A DNA stretch of 64,000 bases from Crotophaga sulcirostris (taxonomy: Eukaryota > Chordata > Aves > Cuculiformes > Crotophagidae): assembly GCA_013397455.1 (NCBI GenBank), contig VYZB01000215.1, forward strand, positions 1,005,846 to 1,069,845, given 5' to 3'. The notes under the pieces were generated by a model. It saw only the letters and a program-made list of their open reading frames with translations. It did not search any database and was not told where the DNA came from. Of the stretch, positions 52,701 to 64,000 are shown in pieces. The translations under genes and the position numbers were made by a program. The stretch's first letter is position 1. Each line of letters starts with the position of its first letter.

Positions 52701-53947
52701 ACTTTATACGCACGAGAAATATTTAGGATAATCATTATCCAAACACGTAAGATTTGAGGATTACTTTATCTTTTCATGCTATTTGCATTAAGTTGATTAG
52801 ACTTTTTGAACTGCAACATTCTTGGGGAAGTTTAGACATTTCACTGATGTTTTCCTTTTATATCCACCTTTCCAATCTTACTCTATGCAAGAAATAATTT
52901 GTTTCAAAGGACAGTCCGTTTTTTTGTAGACAGACAGGTTATTTAAACATCTCAGGTAAAGAACATAAATGTTTCTAAATACATATTTCAATAAATACCT
53001 ATTTATTTTACATCTAAAAAGCAGCAGAGTCTTCAGTTTTTAGAAAAATAGAAAAAGCATACAGGGTCCCCAAAAAAAACAAAATCTGATTTCTCATTTT
53101 TGGGTTGCATATCGTTGTAGATGAAACTCCTCTACTTGAAATCAATAAGCATGTATTGTTAAATGATTTTTTCCACATTCAGTCAGAAATATTGGGTTTG
53201 TAACCCTTTATTTTCCTTTGATAGAAGTATATGTAATAATTCTTTCTAATGGTATCAATCAACAGCAAGTTGTTCAGTACTCCATAATTTACTCTGTATT
53301 ATGTGGTAATGTTTATCTATATACTTTATTGTATGTAATTAAGGGAAAGCATCACAAAACATCAAGACACAGCAGTTTAAAGCCGTACCAGTAGGTATAC
53401 AACATTATATGTTGTATAACACAAACAGTTCTCAAATTAGAGAGCAGGAGAAAAAAACAGGAAACGGAATTCTTTGATTGTAGAAGTGATTCTGATAACA
53501 GTTTGCAATAATGTTCTTCATCTCTAGAATGGAATGTAATGCCTAACAAGCTTTGTTAAGGCTATTGAGATGTACATATTGAAAAAAAATCTTATATGTA
53601 AGACTCACAGAAGTTTAAAGCTATATATCTCAATAACCAAGGAGGTGACATAAGTTTAATAGTACATTTGACTATTTCTTCTTTTAGTCTCTCTCCTGAT
53701 ACTTTCAATGATCAAACTCAACAATAGCAACAACAACAAACAAAAAGGTAGCTTACTCTTAAATGAAAAGGTTGAAGTAGTGCTTCTTAGATTTGTATAG
53801 CTAAATTACAATAACTTTTTGGTTTTGAAGCTGACTTGATTCTTTGAGTAAGCCTGAATTCAATTCTTTCTTCTAAATTGAACCAGGAAAAATGCAAGAG
53901 TTATACATAATTTAATCTCCTATTACTTTATTTCTATTCAAAGCCGT

Positions 53948-53986
53948 TGCTCGTTAACAGTAGCTCAGCTACTGAATTAACGAGCA
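53948..53986. repeat. 39-base near-perfect palindrome (18-bp arms)
   Basis: The left arm is TGCTCGTTAA plus CAGTAGCT. The right arm is AGCTACTG, two unpaired A's, then TTAACGAGCA. A single C lies at the centre (53966). All 18 arm positions pair, 8 of them G:C. By a rough count from base composition, a match of this length is far beyond chance in 64 kb, unlike the shorter palindromes nearby. The loop is too short and the stem too small for a microRNA precursor. An inverted local duplication by template switching is the simplest cause. A hairpin-forming element end is another possibility. Confidence 0.9.
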
Positions 53987-54630
53987 TGGGATAACCCAAA
54001 ATACGCATATTGAATCTATCATTGCAACCAAAAGAATTCTCTTTGACCTCAGAATCAGGCCTGAAAGTGCTGAAATCGTGTTAGAAAATAATCTATTCCA
54101 TAAAGTCTGTGTATTTTGTTCTTATGCATTTCAAATTGAGAGGTGATTTTATAACTAGGTTAAAATCAGATTTGAAATGCCTTAAGAAACAGTTCAGGAA
54201 ATATAGTTATAAATAGCATGCCCCAGTTGAAGCACCTAGGCAAAATTAGGGACTACTTCAGAAGAATTCTCATGCAACAGCTATTAATTTCTTTAATAAA
54301 GATATTAATTACTTCTTTGCTACTTCTCAAAGTAAGATGACACTCAAGTAATATGACTAATATATGCCAAGAGAAGTATTAAAAGTATTAAAAGAATGAA
54401 ACACCCATGTATTTAATTCTTCTCAGTTTTTAAAACTATTTCTTCATACTGTACATGGAAATAATTTTCATTCCAGGGTAAAAGAGTTTCAATGTTTTGT
54501 TCAGTCTGTGTGCAATTACTTATGTAAGGTTGATAATTTTTTCCTGTACAGTAACTGAAAGGGGATTCTTCAGCCCCTGTGGTACTTGTGATAAAAGAAG
54601 TATTATTTATAACACTGATAAACCCATGTA

Positions 54631-54740
54631 TTTTCCTTTTTTTGTTGTTTTTTTTTCTTTTTTAGAAGATGGTTGCATTTGAAGACTATGTCAAGCGAGA
54701 GAGAGATTTCATGTTTTTCAGTGCACATCATGTTTCTTAA
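54631..54740 (+). other. Possible 3' splice site and short exon (weak)
   Basis: A pyrimidine-rich tract, nearly all T with two C's and two G's (54631-54663), ends in AG at 54664-54665. The following DNA has a 24-codon frame from ATG 54669 to TAA 54738-54740. It encodes MVAFEDYVKRERDFMFF and a few more residues. The charged composition is unlike most chance frames here. There is no upstream exon, donor site or clear AATAAA to support it, and the peptide matches nothing I know. It could equally be a T-rich tract followed by luck. Confidence 0.12.
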
Positions 54741-56131
54741 TATCTTATGCCCCAGCCATAAATGAGTTCTGAGAGATCCATAGGAATCACAGTGCAGTGG
54801 CTGAGGAGCAGTCTGATGTAACGTTTTGTGGAAACAAATATACTTCTCAAAATTTGTACCTCAATGGTATCTTGTGGCTATAATTTTAATTTGCACTGTA
54901 TAGGAAGTAAGATTACACATTTGAAATACCAGTTCCTTTTAAGTAATTATAGAAGTAAATCCCATAAATTAAATAATGTATTTTTTAAAGACAGGATTCA
55001 AGAACATATTTAAGCAGACCTTCAGCTATCTGAAGAAATGTCAGAGTAAAGTGAATGGAATATTATCCAAATGTTTGCATGTTTCAAGCTCAGCAATTAC
55101 CAGAGAAAGGTAATGTAAACTGGATGTTGCTTGTCCACAGAATTTTATGAGAAAGGAATAATAGCTACCATCCACAAATTTTTAGTTATCTCTTATTTCT
55201 GGAGTCAATTCTGAAGTCAATTTTTAAAAACTTTTGTATTGTAGCATCAACAGAAAACTGTCCCAATACAACAGAATAACACAGGAACGAGAATGTCAAT
55301 TCCTACTCCTAGGAGTACTTAGAAATGGATTAGATTTTTGTTTGTCAAGAATTGTCTCCAAACAGTAAAAAAGTCCAATATGAAACATGTACCTGTGCCT
55401 ATGCTTGAATCTGTACCTATTCTAGAATCTGCTGCCGAATTTTATGTTAATCTGGTTATGACAGATGGTTCAAGTTTCCTAAGGCACTGAGAGATAATAT
55501 TCAAGCATTTAGATTGTCCCAGTAATTTCTGATAGCCTGGAATATGATGTCTGCAAAAAGGAATATGCAGGAAATATTTTCAGAATTCATTTCTCAAGTC
55601 ACAGAACAAAGAGATATACATCCAAAATTTCAATGCTAGCAGTACTAATTGGTCTTTTTTATGATTTGTCCAGATCACTACTAGTGATATAATCATCTTC
55701 TCAAGTTCATTTCTTTTCCACAGAATTTAGCAAATGTTGACATTAATAATGCTCAAGAATACTAAAATCTAGCTCTTTTCATGGCTAATAACAAAGCAAA
55801 AAAAAAGGTCTCCTTCCTAAAAATGAGTAAATATCCTATCCATGAGAAAGAGCTGAAAAAGACTGTTAAAGGATGCCACTTCAGAGCCACATTTCATGTT
55901 TGCCATCTGATTTAGTTGATTAAGCTGTAATCAACAGGTACCATCACTAACTATAACTGTTTAATAGGATATTTCAACGAAAAGAAATTATTTCAGAAAA
56001 ATCCCATCTTTTTATTATTTTACATTGTCTTGCCTTTAGTTTTCATTTCTTTCTCTAAAAGCTATCAAACCATTTCTTGAAGTTGTTTTCCTTTTTTCGC
56101 AAAGATACTTTTAAGGAATAGTTCACACATT

Positions 56132-56154
56132 TAAATGCTTTTTAAAGGCATTTA
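56132..56154. repeat. Small quasi-palindrome
   Basis: TAAATGC and GCATTTA flank a TTTTTAAAG centre, giving an 11-bp stem with one T-G wobble around a single T. No function is evident. In A+T-rich DNA it may be chance. Confidence 0.6.
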
Positions 56155-59100
56155 TAAAAATAATTTTCCGGATCCTCGTACAAGTTGCTCATCTTCAATA
56201 CTGAGGATTACCTCTGTTCCTTTTCTCCACAATAAATTAATGCTGAATGAAAATATGCCTAATGCTTAAGAGGAATTAGAGTATATCTGTTTTCTTTCCT
56301 CAGAAATTAATGGAAAACCTCCCACAGTTTCTGTAGAAGTGATATATGGCTCTCTGTTTTGTTTTTAGCCAGCAAGCTCTGCTACAGGAGTAAACTAACA
56401 AGGCCATTCCCAGTGCCCTGCTGTCATCAAATATAGTAATGTATAAACAAGGAAAGAAACAAAACAATCATAAACGTTGATGTCCATTAGAAAATACAGT
56501 GATGGAAAAAGAAATACTGTTTTCAACTTCCAAATGCTGTTAACTATAAAAAATCACAAAATAATGAATAAAAAAATTCAGATATATTTCTAAAAATAAT
56601 GCTACTGGCAAAAAAATCTTGGTCTTTTTTTATATGTAAATAGAAAAAAATCTGCAATTACAGCACTGAAAAGACTGCAGCTAGTTCACACACTTATTTT
56701 TAGGAACATGAAACACTGCTAAGTTTGAACATTGCTAGGTTTTAACACTGACAAATGCAAATTTGTTTCTTCACAGAAAACCTGTTGTACACACATAATG
56801 TTTGCAGTTTTTTTCTATTCTGTAAAATATTGGATAATGAAGTACTACAACTGGTTTTTAAGTTTTTACAATTATTAGCCTGATGGTGTAAATTAGTTAC
56901 CCAAGCAAAACATAGAAAAGAAAAATTGTCACAAATGACTACTTTCGACACTATTTATTATTATCAATAAAGCATAATCTGAAAATGCTTTCTCCCTCCC
57001 AATGGATGGCAGTGGTTGTTGATTACAATGTGCCGGTAAAGAGAACTTCTTTAGGCTGACGTCCAGGAGTGGACACTGAGAAATGCAACAGGAACTTTTT
57101 CTGTCCTAGTTTTCTTGACTCCACAACTCAGGTACATTAGTAGACCTCATACAGGGCTTTTGCAATACCCGCCACTAAGCCAGACCTTCCCAAATGGTCT
57201 TGTCTGCCAGCTCCTGCCCGGGCTTACTCATACATCCTCTCATCCTCCAGAACACCTCCAAAGATAAGCCCTGTTCAGCAAAGTCTCTGACGTTTGGTCC
57301 CAGGCGTTTTGTCCACATGCACAACATAAACGGTAACGCTAATACACACATTCAGACGTGTCTTCAGAGCTTTATGGCTCCAATTTAATATCCCTGAAAG
57401 CACCTAAATGTCCATAGCATTTGCTGTTTTAAAAAAACCACAAACTCTTTACTCCCAGAACTGCCTAGAGTATTATTAGTAACTGTAAGCATCTTTATGA
57501 GAAGGAGAAATGTGTCATTTTTTTCCCTATTTTTTCCTCCATTTCTAGACTACCCTTCCCAGTACCTGATTATTCAGAATCTTTTTCAATGAAATTAGGA
57601 ATCTTATCAAGTCAAAAGGAAATATTATTTAGGTAAAACAATAAAATGAGTTTAATCTACTTTTGCTGAAATCTGGCATGTATATCATCACTTTATTCAT
57701 GTAAATAAGTAAAAAAATCTGAAGTTCTTCACTGACTGCATATTTCATTCACTCAATAAATTGAGTGTTCTCCATCTGAATGATTTTGGGGCAAATTATG
57801 GTTGAGTAATCTTAATCTGGTGTGAGTCATAGCTTCAAAATCGGTGAAGGGGCATGCACAGATCTTTACCAGCAAATATTGACACTCTCTATACTTGTGT
57901 ACTGAAAATAAGACAAGTGAGAAGCAGCAACTGCACAGGAAAGGATGCTAAAGAGATGATATTGGAATGCTCTGATCAGCATTATTACCTGAGTGGCTTA
58001 GTGGACTCTCTACTTACAATATGAGCCACAGGCTTGTTGGAAAAAGCAAGAGAATAGTTTCTAAATTCACCATTCACCAGTGTTTTTCATCAATCTGCAG
58101 AGAATCCTCCGAAAAATAAATGCCCGACAGCAAGCATTCCTGAAGAACCATCACTGTATGTGACACTTTCACCACCAAGAATTGCATAGGAAAGGGCGCT
58201 GGACAGAAAATTGAATTACAAATACTTTTGTTTGCTGAGATAAGCATGATGGTAAATCCATCGGTGATTACAAACGACAATATAAGCAAAGCCACTAGCA
58301 GGATCTTTGAGTAGTTCTCTGCTCATGAACCTCATGATCACAGCCAGGGTGACAAGTAGGACTGCAGCTGTTAGGACGATCTAACAGCCACATATATTTC
58401 AGTACTGCTGACAAATAAACTACGACTGTGTAAAGTCGTCTATTCAGCTCCATGATGTAAAGTAAAATTGAGAGGGAGGATTCAGAGTAATACGTGATTG
58501 TTTACATCATTTTGGTAAAACATAAGGTTGGCTTGAACAGAAGTGCTTATGCACCTTGAAAAGGAGCCTGATTTATACAGCCAGTATAGAGAGAGAGGAA
58601 AAAAATTGTTTTTTAATATTACAACTTGTTTTAGATGCCATGATCATACGTAAGGACAGTGAGAGATAAGTAGTGTTATTCAGTTCAGAAAGGGTGAAAA
58701 GCATGTCTTATGTGAAAACACTGGAGTTTCAGAATCAGCATTCAGATTGGGTAGGGCTGTATGAGGGCTGGAATATGATGTAGAGGTACATAAAAAGGAC
58801 CTGCATACAGAAAATAGCTGTGAGATTACTGAGTGACCCTGAGAAACCAACACATACCAGAATATCTGTTTGGTTGTATCTGCTTATTGTTGTGTGTTGG
58901 CAGACAAAGTGAAAAACTTTCTGAACAAAAACTTAGATCTAGGAATACACAGTGTAACCTAAGAAGCTGATTAATTATGTTTAGCTCTGCACACATTTAA
59001 GTACCCAATATGTGCAAGGTGAGTGTTGGAAAACATCTTGCAAGCAGTGTAAGCTTTTTCACCTGGTACTCACACCCATCACTGCTTCTTCTTTTATTGA

Positions 59101-60362
59101 GACACGTTCCCTAATCAACATCATTCAAATATTTCATGAGCTTCAAAAGATGATTAAGCACTGAGAACCTCAAATAAGGTAATATTTGCCTTAGAGTAAA
59201 AAAGATGTGCCCTTCACTAGAGGCAACTGCTTGCCAGTCAGAGATGGAAAACTATTTAATCCTTTCCTCTCACCTCATCAACCAGCCATCTAGAATTTCA
59301 AACTTCCTGTAACTGTCAGTATGATAGCAAATTATTTGTCATTTGTCATGACAAGTTGTAATATTTAAAGCGTATTCTTAAAGGTAGAAGTCTCATTGAG
59401 GATGGGTGACAAGAACTATTCAGAGAACTAGAAGAAAGGTCATGTCATGTGGCTGATGTTTCAGTGAATGTGGTATGTGCTGAAGATTGATTTTTGCATT
59501 TCCAGCTTTTGTGAAGAGATGTTTTAGCAGCTGAAACAAAAGAGACATAATGGTAGGGTGAGCAGCTCAGTGCTCAGTCTTTTCATTAAATTGTTTTTTT
59601 AAAAGAGAATAATCTATTTTAGGGGACTTCTTTCCAACAAACACAGCGCATTGGTGTTTCTTCTCCGTCCTAAGCTAATATATTTAAAATTATTTTTAAA
59701 TGTAACTTTTATGAGACTATACCTTTTTGAGAATATTTCAGGAAAAAATCTGCACACATAATGTGCTTGCTTTTTTTTCAGAAATTAAGAAGGTATTCAA
59801 TGTGAGGAGATCTATAATCACACGAAACTATGAATTTTATAAAAATGTTCAGAAGGAAATGCTACATTCTAGATTCCTGTTATAAAACTATCTTGCATAA
59901 GATAAGCTCACATTTGCCATCTAACTCTTGATTAATAATAGTTTGAAATTAAAAGTAATATAAGAGAAACAGTCACGGCTACTGAGAAAAACTTGGTTAA
60001 ATGCAGTAATATTTCATTTAGTATACACTAGTAGTAAAAAAACTTTTTTTGTTTGGTTTATTTAGAAGATAAGCAAAAGGCTTTCAAAGGTTTCACCATT
60101 TTAATTATGAAATCAGTTCTGAAAATGGTAGATTGTTTGAAATTCCCCAAAGCTCATACGACTATATTATCTTTAAAGAGGAAATAGATAATTCAAGAAC
60201 TATTTGGTGGTACAGTGTTTTCTGTGAGATTATACTGTTACAAAGCTTATAGGTAAACAAACACTAAAAAGAGAACACCTAAAATCTAGGTTTAATTTTA
60301 TTTCCAAGGCATGTGTTAGACATGGTAGCCAAGACAGCTATAGTTCATCCCAGTTGTAAATA

Positions 60363-60390
60363 AGATAAGATAAACAATATAATAAGATAA
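60363..60390 (+). promoter_or_regulatory. Three AGATAA words (GATA-factor-like)
   Basis: AGATAA occurs at 60363, 60368 and 60385, the first two sharing one base. WGATAA is the known core of GATA-factor sites. In A+T-rich DNA three copies in 28 bases may come from a simple AAGAT/AATAAG repeat, so regulatory use is only a possibility. Confidence 0.2.
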
Positions 60391-63300
60391 ATATTGCTTT
60401 TCTCACTAGCTTAGGTCCTTAGTTAAGAATGGGCTTATTACTATTTATTTACCCATCTTCTCTCTTACCCTGCATCAAAGAACAAATTATTCAATTAAAG
60501 TTTTCTGTTACAATATTGTGGCTTTTACCAACTATTTCATGAGAGCATCTTCAGAACTACTGCAACATGCAGCTAAGATTCACTCCCTGCAATTGCTGCT
60601 TGCAATAGCCATGGTATTCTAGATGTCTAGGATGGCACACTGCAGTGTACCTAATCTGACTGAAGCTCTCTACCCATGGTTCCATTTTTTTCACATATGC
60701 AGTGGTGTGCTTAGTTCAAGAGTAAACCTAATCTGTTCCCTTGTTTAGGACAGACAAGAACTTGCCATATGCTTTTGCAGTTCTGAGGCAAGGTTAATTG
60801 AGTCTCTGCAGGATCCTGAATGTTAATATGATTTCTGTGGTCATCATTGTATTAATATCCTTATTTTTAACATGTAAATAACAAATTAATTAAACACTGT
60901 GCACTACTGAGTTTCTGTTCTTGTTACTGTGATAACAGATGGCATAATGACTTTTGTTGAGGCTCTTTATTACAGCTCCTTATCTATACATCAATACTCA
61001 TTTACTATATGATTGTCACTTTTAACAGGTCACCTTAATGATGTAATGTAACATTATATTTGGAGTCCTTTGCACTCATATTTAAGGACTGTTCAATTAC
61101 CAAGAGAAGGGGAAAAAAAATAATGAAAACCTGCGCAATAGATTTTTTGTTAGCTTAAACTATAACAAAATAGCTATGCCTGAAGTATATTCTTTATTAA
61201 AATATTATGTATAAAATCACTGCTTTTCCAATCACTTGTACATAGGATAGCCTTCTTCAGAAAGTAAAAGTATTTCTATGGACAGCTGTTCAACTGCACA
61301 CTGCCTTTAAGTGATCTTTTTTTAAATTAAACATTACTTTAAAGTTCTTATGTCCATAAAACACGCTAACCTGTCCCCAAGTAGACCTCCATGAATCTTT
61401 TCACTTCTACTACTGTAGACAGCTGTCATTATCATAGAAGTAAATTCACTTTCAAAGAAATGTAAGTGTTCTGATCTAGCTAGAACTGAGAAATGGTAGC
61501 AAGAAAACCAGTTGTTAAAATTACAGCAATCTGATGTTCCCAAATAAAATTATCTGTTTGCACAGTTCAAAACCAAGCAGTCATAAATAAAGCTAGGCTG
61601 GCCACCTGTGGGAAACAAACAACATCCACTGCTATCAACCAAATCAAATATTATTCAGTTTAAAAATCTATATTTTGTCTAGATGGAGAATTCTCTTATC
61701 AATATATAACTTCATGGACTATTCTTTGGACTAAATCAGATCATGTTTTGGAACTTGAGATGAATTTCAAAACTTGATTTTTTTCATAACTTCAAAATAT
61801 CATATCCATAATAGAAAGTGGTCCTTAAAGGTGATATTTAATCTCTTCCATCACTTGCAGCCACTGAGTGGAGAACTTCATAACTGTACTAACATTCAAA
61901 AGGCTTACATGAATTGATACATTTCTTCCATTACTTTCAGAAGCTTAGCTAGAAAAAGGCATTTTTTATTCTGAAATAAAATTCCAAAGAAGTATCCAGT
62001 CACCTACATACAAAATATGTGCTGCTAGAATTCAGACAATATACACTCTCCCTAAAAACTACCTAGTTACTTGGTTAATTGTTTCAAGCATAGTTCCCTC
62101 TGCGCACGTATGGAGCTGCCGATTCTTGATTCAACATACAATAACTCAAAACTGGGATTCTGCAACTGGAAAGCTCACTTAATCTTTGAGGTTTAAGTTA
62201 AGTATAAACAGTAGCGCCCGGAAGACTTGCCATTCTAGGCAGCTAACTATTTTGTTTCTCTCAAAAATTGATCCAGCGGAGTTATAAGAAAAAGCCAGAT
62301 ACTTTAGCTCTGTGTACAAAGTGTTTGTCCCAAAGAATTTTGACACGAGATGAGATTACTCAGGTCACGAACAAATCCTGATTACTGTAACAGAACAGTG
62401 ACATTTTTGCCAGCTATATAGTGAACGGTGTTACTAAGTACCATATTCATTACTCATTAACTGATTCTAAAGCACATTCATCAACTCAGTCTAATATACA
62501 AAACGAGTCATAACAATTAGAAATTAACTGCAATGCAATGAATGCTATCTCTGAATCAATGCTGTATTGTCTATGCTGGATTTCCTCTCTGCACTCATCA
62601 TCCAAACAAAAACACTTCTCCATCGCTATTCATTTATTCTAGAGCAGCACTGCAGACTGCAACCATTTGCAAAGCAGTCAGTTCACAGATATAGGCAGCA
62701 GGAGGAACAACATCCTCCTTAACACAGCTTGCTATTAGTAAATCTTGGTGCAGGCAGCACCACATGGGCTTCTTAAAAATTGGGTAGCTCTATTATCATC
62801 ACCGGGAATTCTAGGCAGTGATTAATGAAGAATATGACTTCCATAAAGAATAAAATGAACAGTATGACTGAGCATTTATTGAGAAAATTACTAATTTCCT
62901 AAAGTTCTACAGGTGAAGTAGGAAGACATTTTATAGTGTAGAAGTATTTTGCTTCAACTCAAAAGGGGTTTGAAAGTAAAAATTTTCCCATGACCTTCTA
63001 AAACAGTCTTGCACTTGAGTGCAAATTGAGTGCATGAAGGGCAAACAAAAATAAAGCCAAGCCACAAACCCCTCTAGCTGGACATAGTCATCTCTTTTTC
63101 AGGTCTGGCTCTAGGCATAGCCAATGCCTCTGCAAACAGATTCATACATGGCAAAATGATGCATTTACTGCAATCATCCAGAAGCTCGTTGTCACTACTG
63201 GGTATGAGAAAATGGAAAACCACTTCTAGTGCTATCACAATCTTTCTGAGAAACCTTTATCCACATGCAGTCAGTGCCTCCCAGTGCACAGCGCAGTTTG

Positions 63301-64000
63301 TGGCAAGTAAAGGAGTATCAGACTTTCCTGGTAGGTTTGTCAGGGGATACAAGGCTCTGGCTACATTCCAAGGCACATGGGTGGAGCATCTCCTCGGGCT
63401 CACGTGGCAGAAAAGGAAGCTGCTACACAGCTGCATCCAAACCCATACATCAGCTTTCACAGCTCCTACCAAACCTGAAGAAAAATGCATAAATCACATA
63501 GGTTTTATTTTGGGAAAGAGCAAGATTACAAACTGGAAGTGATCTAACATTGCTTCCCACATTGGAAACCTAAGCTCACCAGCTGAGAGCTAATTTTAAT
63601 GTCATAAATTCTTTAGAGATCTGTATTTTTTTTTTCCTTGTGGAAAAAGGTACTTCTAAAAAAGATGGGTTTATGTAGGCTTCTTTTACTTCAGCTGTAA
63701 AAGGTCTAGAACTAAGACAAAGGGCACAAATTTAAGCTCGTGTTGGAACTAAATAATATAGAAACTCATTATTGATAACCTTAGATTACATTACCCTTTG
63801 ATCCAATAAATATACACTTAGTGAACTATCAGAAAATGGCATTCCTCATTTTCTTCTTTAATCCTCGTAATAAGCAATCAAATCAAATTTTCAAAATAGT
63901 TTTATATTTATCTAAGAATAGAAAATTCAATTCAAGTCAGAACCTATCTTGTCCTCTGTAGGAGAACTCAGAAGAAGTGATGACTGACATACTATGTGGA

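Larger units (their letters stand above)
49759..64000. other. Unique A+T-rich non-coding DNA
   Basis: About 14 kb with no recognised transposon, RNA gene or certain exon. Items taken up separately are the palindrome at 53948-53986, a splice-acceptor-like tract at 54631-54740, hydrophobic minus-strand frames at 58074-58453, a GATA-word cluster at 60363-60390 and a 128-codon plus-strand frame at 63156-63542. Other frames are under 80 codons and look random. A (CAA)-rich patch lies near 53717-53745. Confidence 0.6.

Noticed and set aside
55915..55935. Inverted repeat GTTGATTA, AGCTG, TAATCAAC with homeodomain-like TAAT cores
   Set aside because: The arm length is within chance, and TAAT is common in A+T-rich DNA.
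1..64000. tRNA, rRNA, CRISPR, bacterial operon or complete endogenous retrovirus
   Set aside because: No cloverleaf, direct-repeat array, ribosomal segment, or paired LTRs with gag/pol-like frames could be seen on either strand.

Overview
The window looks like avian nuclear DNA with no recognisable gene. It is strongly A+T-rich and poor in CpG, and stop codons are dense in all six frames. The longest uninterrupted frames away from the assembly gap are about 100 to 130 codons. None shows a domain, a family motif or an intact splice structure. The best taxonomic evidence is a set of six truncated CR1 LINE fragments. They carry the usual 3' end, a TTCCAACC-type segment followed by ATTCTATG-like octamers. 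These tails are abundant in birds; crocodilian or turtle DNA is less likely but not excluded. The species and the locus cannot be named from the sequence.

Layout. 1-1475: unique A+T-rich DNA with a GA-rich patch. 1476-1612: CR1 fragment on the minus strand. 3391-3491: short CR1 tail on the plus strand. 9881-9935: a stretch resembling the ancient MIR/CORE-SINE body. 12512-12556: CR1 tail. 13401-13488: CA/TA microsatellites. 14550-14985: purine-rich block. 17879-17973: a TTTTC pentanucleotide run that goes straight into a 151-base assembly gap (17974-18124). 25671-25740: ATT/ACT-rich repeat. 30705-30772: 17 pure CCTT units. 31860-31912: CR1 tail. 43614-43912: the longest CR1 piece, which keeps the C-terminal coding end of the ORF2 reverse-transcriptase protein and the 3' end. 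44484: one ambiguous base. 44917-44953: (AC)n(AT)n. 49711-49758: degraded CR1 tail. 49759-64000: unique DNA with a striking palindrome at 53948-53986.

There is no operon, gene cluster or set of cooperating genes to describe. The window is best read as part of a gene desert or the inside of a very large intron. Any function would be regulatory or structural. The most notable items are the 39-nt near-perfect palindrome at 53948-53986, a POU-factor-like motif cluster at 33758-33818, a pair of facing E-boxes near 15137-15152, and the pentanucleotide repeat broken by the gap. I found no convincing new biological system.
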